Part shown: positions 6,460-10,580 of the stretch, in pieces | How positions within the stretch are numbered: position 1 is the stretch's first letter | How the letters are laid out: each line of letters starts with the position of its first letter | DNA from: Desulfobulbaceae bacterium UBA2775 | GTDB taxonomy: Bacteria; Desulfobacterota; Desulfobulbia; Desulfobulbales; Desulfocapsaceae | Assembly: GCA_002352445.1 (NCBI GenBank) | Contig: DEIL01000288.1 | Coordinates: forward strand, 2,445-13,024 | Reading direction: 5' to 3' | DNA: 10,580 nucleotides | Notes under the pieces: model-generated | Databases searched by the model: none | What the model was told of the DNA's origin: nothing | The model's input: only the letters and a program-made list of their open reading frames with translations | Translations under genes and position numbers: made by a program

Positions 6460-6786
6460 TTACCCGGCCTTACTTATAAGCTCTATCAGTTCGGACTTGC
6501 CTACGGATCCTGTTATCTGATCAACAACCTCACCGTCTTTAAAGATAATAAGAGTAGGGATAGCACGAATACCGAATTTACCCGGAGTAACAGGGTTGTC
6601 GTCAACATTCATTTTTGCGATGGTAACCTTTCCCTCATATTCGGTTGCAAGATCCTCAATGACAGGACCGATAGCTTTACAGGGGCCGCACCATGGAGCC
6701 CAAAAATCTACAAGAGTAGGTTGATCTGATTTTACCAGGGAATCAAATTCTGCATCATTTACCTGCTGGACTTTGTCACTTGCCAT
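6460..6786 (-). CDS. trxA: Thioredoxin
   Basis: TrxA is a small cytoplasmic dithiol protein that reduces disulfides in enzymes such as ribonucleotide reductase and is recharged by TrxB. The 108-residue protein is full length. The active site is WCGPCK with Cys33 and Cys36, preceded by VDFWAPW, and the conserved cis-proline is Pro77 in IPTLIIF. All residues needed for a classic thioredoxin are present. The ATG is preceded by AAGGAG at good spacing, a much stronger ribosome-binding site than that of trxB or bamD downstream, consistent with thioredoxin being the most abundant product of the group. It is divergent from hemL across a 383-bp spacer. Confidence 0.97.
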   Translation of the reverse strand: MASDKVQQVNDAEFDSLVKSDQPTLVDFWAPWCGPCKAIGPVIEDLATEYEGKVTIAKMNVDDNPVTPGKFGIRAIPTLIIFKDGEVVDQITGSVGKSELIELISKAG

Positions 6787-7169
6787 TATTGTCTCCTTTA
6801 AATTGGATATACATTGATGGAATGATAGAAAAGTTATAGCAACGAAGCTATGAAGTTTTTTACGAAACCATCATATATTAAACCGCTATGAACTCGTAGT
6901 TTAGGATATGTAAATGCTCAAAGATATTTTCCCTGCTAGTTTACATGTTGCTTTAATAGCTGACAAGCAGAAAAAACAGCCTGTCTCCACTGAGTTCACT
7001 GGCTTTTCCTAAACGAGACTGTACAATGTGCATAAACACTAAAAAAATCAAGGGGAAAGGATAATTGACAGAAAAACTGACTCCATGCTATATTGCATTC
7101 CGTGCTTCAAAATTCTCGATCCGATATTTAATTTGAACAAAATAAGAAATATATAAAGAGGAGAACAGA
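6787..7169. other. Divergent intergenic spacer between trxA and hemL
   Basis: This 383-bp AT-rich stretch holds the hemL promoter near its right end and presumably a trxA promoter near its left, though no hexamer pair good enough to name is seen there. Small symmetric elements are present: ATAGC-6-GCTAT at about 6833-6848, and a 7-bp inverted repeat ATGTAAA (6908-6914) with TTTACAT (6940-6946). No convincing coding region or RNA gene is visible. Confidence 0.6.
7065..7094 (+). promoter_or_regulatory. Near-consensus sigma70-type promoter of hemL
   Basis: TTGACA (7065-7070) is a perfect -35 and is separated by 18 nt from TATATT (7089-7094), a one-mismatch -10. The start would fall near 7101, giving a leader of roughly 70 nt before the hemL ATG at 7170. 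It could also drive the downstream atp genes by readthrough, since no terminator is visible after hemL. Confidence 0.7.
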
Positions 7170-8456
7170 ATGGAATATACAGTTTCCAAAAAACTATTTA
7201 CTGAGGCACGTAAATATATACCGGGGGGAGTGAATAGCCCGGTACGGGCCTGCAAATCAGTCGGATGTGATCCTGTTTTTATCACCAAAGCCAGGGGTGC
7301 TTCTGTTTTTGATGCAGATGGCAATGAGTATGTTGATTTCGTCTGTTCGTGGGGGCCGATGATAATGGGGCACGCTCATCCTGATATCATTGCAGCACTG
7401 CATGGAACTGCTGTAAACGGCACCAGTTTCGGGGCACCCACACCAACTGAAATAGAATTGGCAACGATGGTGGTTGAGGCTTTACCATCTATAGAAAAAG
7501 TCAGGTTTGTCAGTTCGGGGACGGAAGCTACCATGAGTGCTGTTCGGCTTGCACGTGGATATACAGGCCGGAACGTTGTGGTGAAATTTGACGGTTGTTA
7601 CCACGGGCATGCGGACTCATTTCTGGTAAAGGCAGGATCCGGTGTTATAACACTTGGTATTCCCGGAAGTCCCGGAGTCCCCGACGATATAGTTAAAAAT
7701 ACAATTTCGATCCCTTACAATAATCAGGAGGTTCTGGAAAAAACCCTGAGAGATGAAGAGTTGGATATTGCCTGTGTTATTATAGAGCCGGTTGCTGGTA
7801 ATATGGGATGTGTGGCGCCTCAACCCGGATTTTTAGAGAAACTGAGATCCCTTACCGAAGAACTCGGGATTGTGCTCATATTTGATGAGGTTATCACCGG
7901 CTTCAGGTTAAGCTACGGTGGTGCTCAAGAATATTATAATATTATTCCTGATTTGACCTGCCTGGGGAAAATCATAGGTGGTGGTCTGCCGGTTGGTGCC
8001 TATGGCGGGAAAGCTGAGATCATGGATAATATTGCACCGGACGGACCGGTTTATCAGGCCGGGACATTATCGGGGAACCCGCTTGCCATGGCTGCAGGCA
8101 TTGCTGCCCTGAAGCTGCTGCAGCGTGACGGATTTTATGATGAGCTCGAAGAGAAGGCCGGGGGGTTTGCGGAACGGCTTCAAAATGTTGCCGGGGCATC
8201 TGGAATACCTGTACAATTGAACCGTGTCGGATCACTGATGACCTCTTTTTTTACCAGTGAGCAGGTTACAGATTTCGACTCAGCGATGAAGGCCGATACG
8301 GATATGTATGCAAAACACTATCGACAAATGCTGTCGAAGGGGATTTATCTTGCTCCCTCACAATTTGAGGTTGCTTTTATATCGGCTGCTCAGAGTAAAA
8401 ATGACCTTGAAAAAGCGGTTAAAATGACTGAATGGTCATTCAAAAATTTGCTTTAA
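7170..8456 (+). CDS. hemL: Glutamate-1-semialdehyde 2,1-aminomutase
   Basis: HemL is a PLP enzyme that converts glutamate-1-semialdehyde to 5-aminolevulinate, the committed precursor of heme, siroheme and corrinoids, in the C5 pathway that uses glutamyl-tRNA. The 428 residues match the family length. Motifs seen are GGVNSPVRA (19-27), the cofactor phosphate-binding SSGTEATMSAVRLAR (115-129), YHGHAD (144-149), FDEVITGFR (238-246), and LGKIIGGGLPVGAYGG (265-280) with Lys267 as the PLP-binding lysine, then AGTLSGNPLAMAAG (297-310). The ATG has a strong AGAGGAG ribosome-binding site 6 nt upstream. Upstream lies a near-consensus promoter. It is followed on the same strand by atpZ after 93 bp, with no clear terminator between. 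Confidence 0.97.
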   Translation: MEYTVSKKLFTEARKYIPGGVNSPVRACKSVGCDPVFITKARGASVFDADGNEYVDFVCSWGPMIMGHAHPDIIAALHGTAVNGTSFGAPTPTEIELATMVVEALPSIEKVRFVSSGTEATMSAVRLARGYTGRNVVVKFDGCYHGHADSFLVKAGSGVITLGIPGSPGVPDDIVKNTISIPYNNQEVLEKTLRDEELDIACVIIEPVAGNMGCVAPQPGFLEKLRSLTEELGIVLIFDEVITGFRLSYGGAQEYYNIIPDLTCLGKIIGGGLPVGAYGGKAEIMDNIAPDGPVYQAGTLSGNPLAMAAGIAALKLLQRDGFYDELEEKAGGFAERLQNVAGASGIPVQLNRVGSLMTSFFTSEQVTDFDSAMKADTDMYAKHYRQMLSKGIYLAPSQFEVAFISAAQSKNDLEKAVKMTEWSFKNLL

Positions 8457-8469
8457 AGGTGAAAATATA

Positions 8470-8498
8470 TTGACTTTGCGGTGGAGTCATGATACCAA
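8470..8498 (+). promoter_or_regulatory. Possible promoter of the atpZIBE group
   Basis: TTGACT (8470-8475) is a one-mismatch -35; after 17 nt TACCAA (8493-8498) is only a partial -10. It is correctly placed between hemL and atpZ to give the ATP synthase genes their own transcript. The weak -10 keeps this tentative. Confidence 0.3.
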
Positions 8499-8549
8499 AT
8501 CCATTTGTAATGCGATGAATTGTAACTCTGTAAATTGAAGGTGAACAAA

Positions 8550-8801
8550 ATGTCAGATGTTAAGCGGGAATTTGTTCAGCTTTTAGCAAATTATGGGCAT
8601 ATTGGGTTTACATTTGCAGCAGCAATTGTTATCGGACTGGCTGGTGGTATCTACCTGGATCAGAAAATTTTTGATGGTCGAACTGCACCGTGGTTCACTT
8701 TTATAGGATTGGCGTTTGGTATTGCCGCTGGATATAAATCTCTGTTTGAAATTATCTGGCGTAACAGGGAGAGTCATAAGAAGTCGGATAATGAGGACTA
8801 G
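8550..8801 (+). CDS. atpZ: AtpZ/AtpI-family small membrane protein of the ATP synthase cluster
   Basis: AtpZ-type proteins are small two-span membrane proteins encoded at the head of atp clusters. They have been linked to assembly of the c-ring or to cation transport, but the exact role is unsettled. The 83-residue product has two hydrophobic segments (about 17-36 and 46-68), the glycine pattern GLAGGIYLD with Asp37 at the end of the first, and a charged tail. I choose the ATG at 8550 because GAAGGTG lies 6 nt upstream. An in-frame TTG at 8535 would add five residues but has no such site. It is followed 15 bp later by atpI, which supports a common transcript. Confidence 0.85.
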   Translation: MSDVKREFVQLLANYGHIGFTFAAAIVIGLAGGIYLDQKIFDGRTAPWFTFIGLAFGIAAGYKSLFEIIWRNRESHKKSDNED

Positions 8802-8816
8802 TTCCCAGGTGATTGG

Positions 8817-9239
8817 GTGAGTGGTGATGTTTTATCTCTGCAGAAAATGCAGGGTGTATGCTGGATCGTTCTGGCAATACTTACGTTAGGGTCGTTTTTT
8901 TTTGTTTCGATTTCTTTTGCCTGGTCGGTATTGGCCGGGGGGATTATTTCAAATATAAGTTTTCTGATATCCCAGAAAGATATAAAGGGATTTATTGAGT
9001 CGGTTACATCTTTCCCTGAGATTGAAGGGAGGGAGGCCAAAGCGAAACAGGGTCAGAAAGGATATTTACTGAAATTCTGGTTGCGTATTGCAATTATAGG
9101 TGTTGTCCTTCTCTTGCTTATTAAAAGCGGAGTAGTCAATATCTTTGGACTAATTTTGGGGTTGTCAACGGTAGTGTTTGGAATCACATTCGTTTCACTG
9201 GACGTGATAAGACGCTACTACTTCAGTGGGAGGAGGTAA
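8817..9239 (+). CDS. atpI: ATP synthase subunit I
   Basis: AtpI is an inner-membrane protein thought to help c-ring assembly rather than to take part in catalysis. The 140 residues form four hydrophobic segments at about 13-31, 34-52, 84-103 and 106-127, joined by a charged central loop (about 53-82). The WSVLAGGIISNISFL stretch (36-50) resembles the Gly-Ser-Asn pattern of the family. The GTG start at 8817 has AGGTGA 4 nt upstream. The last codons contain GGGAGGAGG, which, with an AAAGGG nearer the next start, may serve as ribosome-binding sequence for atpB and couple their translation. Sequence conservation in this family is low, so the call rests on topology and position between atpZ and atpB. 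Confidence 0.85.
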   Translation: MSGDVLSLQKMQGVCWIVLAILTLGSFFFVSISFAWSVLAGGIISNISFLISQKDIKGFIESVTSFPEIEGREAKAKQGQKGYLLKFWLRIAIIGVVLLLLIKSGVVNIFGLILGLSTVVFGITFVSLDVIRRYYFSGRR

Positions 9240-9248
9240 GAAAGGGTT

Positions 9249-9971
9249 ATGGAACATCCGATATTATTTATTTCAATCATTTTGGAAAAGTTGGGGTTGC
9301 CTATTCCTCATGGACCGGTAGGGCATACTTTTATTGAACAGTTGTGTGCACCTTATATGACATACACCTGGTTTGTTATGGCATTTCTCCTTTTTGTGGC
9401 CAAGCTGACTCTGGGTAATCTGGAGATGGTGCCGGGAAAAGGTCAGAATTTCTGGGAACTTGTCATTGGTGGAATGGATAGCTTCTTCGCAGAAAATATG
9501 GGAAGAGAAATGACCGATAAATTGTTTCCCATGATTGCAACCTTTGGGCTCTATATTGCGGTTGCAAATCTAATTGGTTTGATCCCCGGATTCATGTCTC
9601 CTACTGCAAGCATCAATACTACCCTGGCGCTTACAATTATAGTGTGGATTACTCATCATATTATAGGGTTTCGTGCTCACGGCTGGAACTATTACAAACA
9701 TTTTATCGGACCGGTATGGTGGCTTATTCCTCTTCTCCTGCCGATAGAACTTATCAGTAACTTTGCCAGGTTGATCTCTCTCTCCATTCGACTTTTCGGA
9801 AATATAATGGCCAAGGAAACTTTGCTTGCAATCCTTTTCATGCTTGCCGGGGCATTCTTTGCGCCGCTGCCAATCATGATTCTTGGTGTACTCGTTTCCC
9901 TGGTGCAGGCGATGGTTTTTGTTCTTTTGACTGTGGTATATTTCTCTCAGGCACAGGAGCATGCTCACTAA
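9249..9971 (+). CDS. atpB: ATP synthase F0 subunit a
   Basis: Subunit a forms the two half-channels through which ions reach and leave the rotating c-ring. The 240-residue protein has several long hydrophobic segments from about 38 onward. The key motif is LISLSIRLFGNIMAKE (175-190), where Arg181 corresponds to the essential Arg210 of Escherichia coli and Glu190 lies where a conserved acid is found. SLVQAMVFVLLTVVYFSQA (217-235) supplies the conserved Gln220, corresponding to Gln252. LIGLIPG (108-114) is also typical. It begins 9 bp after atpI. atpE follows after an unusually long 155-bp gap with stem-loops. All landmarks expected of a working a subunit are present. Confidence 0.97.
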   Translation: MEHPILFISIILEKLGLPIPHGPVGHTFIEQLCAPYMTYTWFVMAFLLFVAKLTLGNLEMVPGKGQNFWELVIGGMDSFFAENMGREMTDKLFPMIATFGLYIAVANLIGLIPGFMSPTASINTTLALTIIVWITHHIIGFRAHGWNYYKHFIGPVWWLIPLLLPIELISNFARLISLSIRLFGNIMAKETLLAILFMLAGAFFAPLPIMILGVLVSLVQAMVFVLLTVVYFSQAQEHAH

Positions 9972-9993
9972 AACCAGGATGAAGGAAATTAGA

Positions 9994-10035
9994 CTGTTAG
10001 GTGAAGGCAAGTTTTGCTAACAGCCTATACAGGCT
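9994..10035 (+). promoter_or_regulatory. Pair of stem-loops in the atpB-atpE gap
   Basis: CTGTTAG (9994-10000) pairs perfectly with CTAACAG (10017-10023) around a 16-nt loop. AGCCT (10022-10026) pairs with AGGCT (10031-10035) around ATAC. The two share a base or two at the junction, so they could be alternatives. A strongly AT-rich stretch follows up to the AAGGAG before atpE. Such a leader could stabilise the atpE message or favour its translation, which would suit the high copy number of subunit c. No T-run follows, so this is not a terminator. Confidence 0.5.
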
Positions 10036-10126
10036 AACTAACCTGAATAATAAGTAATAATGATGTTGATTTTTTATAAAGAAAAAGAAGAAGGCCAAAT
10101 ACTAATTTCAATTTAAGGAGAAGGAA

Positions 10127-10378
10127 ATGGAAGGAAATCTTCAATTAGCTCTTATCTGTGTGGGTGCAGCGCTGTCAATCGGTCTTGCCGGACTTGGTGC
10201 TGGTATTGGTATCGGTTCTGTTGGTAATGGTGCCTGTCAGGGTCTCGCCAGAAATCCGGAAGTCCAGCCTAAGCTGATGGTATTCATGATTCTCGGTATG
10301 GCTCTCGCTGAATCTGTTGCTATTTATGGACTCGTTATCTCACTGATTCTCCTCTATGCTAACCCGCTGCTGGGATAA
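10127..10378 (+). CDS. atpE: ATP synthase F0 subunit c
   Basis: Subunit c forms the rotor ring whose carboxylate carries ions past subunit a. The 83-residue hairpin has a first helix with the tight-packing glycine series G22-x-G24-x-G26-x-G28-x-G30, the polar loop ARNPE (41-45) that faces F1, and a second helix with the ion-binding Glu62 in LAESVAIYG. The site has Ser63 and Tyr67, but the position of the Gln found in sodium-binding rings (Gln32 of Ilyobacter tartaricus) is Ile29 here. This suggests proton coupling, inferred from family knowledge. A strong TAAGGAG ribosome-binding site precedes the ATG. A strong terminator follows, so the genes for subunits b, delta, alpha, gamma, beta and epsilon are not in this transcript. 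Confidence 0.97.
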   Translation: MEGNLQLALICVGAALSIGLAGLGAGIGIGSVGNGACQGLARNPEVQPKLMVFMILGMALAESVAIYGLVISLILLYANPLLG

Positions 10379-10417
10379 GACTGAGAGATATAGCGATTGC
10401 ATTTTAATCGTTTGAAA

Positions 10418-10450
10418 GGGGCTGCAGAGAAATCTGTAGCCCCTTTTTTT
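10418..10450 (+). terminator. Strong intrinsic terminator after atpE
   Basis: GGGGCTGCAGA (10418-10428) pairs along its full 11 positions with TCTGTAGCCCC (10433-10443), with one G-T wobble, around a GAAA tetraloop, followed directly by seven T residues. It lies 40 bp behind the atpE stop and closes the F0 gene group. Confidence 0.95.
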
Positions 10451-10472
10451 AATTTAAAAAAATAAGTTATCT

Positions 10473-10491
10473 CACCGCAGAGAACACAGAG
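10473..10491 (+). repeat. CACAGAG-type repeat, copy C
   Basis: CACCGCAGAG followed by AACACAGAG resembles the 5' arm of the hairpin at 2807-2872, with one CACAGAG unit changed to CGCAGAG. It lies 11 bp from the adjoining 39-bp box, the same gap as in copy A, but points the other way relative to the box. No pairing arm is seen nearby. Confidence 0.7.
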
Positions 10492-10502
10492 AAGGGAAGC
10501 GT

Positions 10503-10541
10503 TTGTTTTTTATTACAGACCTTCAGGAGTAAGGTATTAAT
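10503..10541 (-). repeat. 39-bp box, copy C
   Basis: On the minus strand this begins ATTAATACCTTACTCC, continues TGAAGG, and ends ATAAAAAACAA with the usual 12-nt internal spacing. Over its last 31 positions (from CTTACTCC) it is identical to copy A at 27. On the minus strand it includes a TAA where copies A and D have TAG. On the plus strand it supplies AGGAG upstream of an ATG. Confidence 0.75.
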
Positions 10542-10580
10542 GGACAGAACAGAAGATCCCAATATCCTGATACACCCCCG
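10540..10580 (+). CDS. Possible start of an unidentified gene (cut by window edge)
   Basis: An ATG at 10540 is followed by 12 further open codons to the window end, reading MDRTEDPNILIHP. AGGAG lies 10 nt upstream, a slightly long but usable spacing, and it follows a clear terminator as a new gene would. I do not recognise the peptide. The other possibility is a gene on the minus strand ending with TAA at 10537-10539 and open to the window edge; that would put the 39-bp box just behind a stop codon as in copies A and D. Only about 40 bases are visible, so neither reading can be settled. Confidence 0.3.
   Translation, partial: MDRTEDPNILIHP

Noticed and set aside
6326..6520. A short open frame on the plus strand within the trxA-trxB gap
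   Set aside because: It is made from the inverted repeat and the antisense of trxA, with no ribosome-binding site.
6787..6900. Searched for a trxA promoter on the minus strand
   Set aside because: TATAAC and TATATC hexamers occur, but none has an acceptable -35 partner at 16-18 nt, so none is called.
7088..7324. A 78-codon open frame on the minus strand across the hemL start
   Set aside because: It covers the hemL promoter and start codon on the opposite strand and has no ribosome-binding site or motif.
9570..10010. A 146-codon open frame on the minus strand opposite atpB
   Set aside because: It is antisense to a fully recognisable subunit a and its translation is an unpatterned, highly charged sequence.

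Overview
The window looks like a chromosomal, housekeeping stretch from a Gram-negative anaerobe, most likely a sulfate-reducing or sulfur-cycling member of the Desulfobacterota (Desulfobulbales-like). This is inferred from an outer-membrane BamD lipoprotein, a single-chain SecDF, a NIL-domain ferredoxin of the type found in anaerobes, and an F0-only ATP synthase cluster separated from the F1 genes. Base composition is moderate and even. I see no rRNA, tRNA, CRISPR array, transposase, phage gene or resistance gene.

Layout. 65-2632 (minus) is secDF, preceded by a good sigma70-type promoter whose -35 lies at the centre of a 22-bp dyad. 2919-3671 (minus) is larB. 3878-4324 (plus) is a NIL-ferredoxin, divergent from larB. 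4472-6786 (minus) is a trxA-trxB-bamD series, with trxB and bamD 15 bp apart and a long inverted repeat between trxA and trxB. A 383-bp divergent spacer leads to hemL (7170-8456, plus) with a near-consensus promoter. hemL is followed on the same strand by atpZ, atpI, atpB and atpE (8550-10378), closed by a strong intrinsic terminator at 10418-10450. The last bases may hold the start of another gene.

How the genes work together. SecDF and BamD serve protein export and outer-membrane protein assembly. TrxA and TrxB form an NADPH-dependent disulfide-reducing pair. HemL makes 5-aminolevulinate for tetrapyrroles. LarB starts synthesis of the nickel-pincer nucleotide. The NIL-ferredoxin probably belongs to homocysteine formation from sulfide. 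AtpZ/I/B/E build the membrane rotor and stator part of the ATP synthase; the peripheral subunits must be encoded elsewhere.

The least ordinary part is the non-coding sequence. Four copies of a roughly 39-bp box occur (32-70, 2769-2808, 4319-4358, 10503-10541). The best three read CTTACTCC-N12-ATAAAAAACAA with fixed spacing. Two copies supply or abut the stop codons of unrelated genes (secDF and the NIL-ferredoxin), and three lie next to CACAGAG-type repeats, one of which folds into a long hairpin. A different structured inverted repeat lies 6 bp behind the trxA stop codon.
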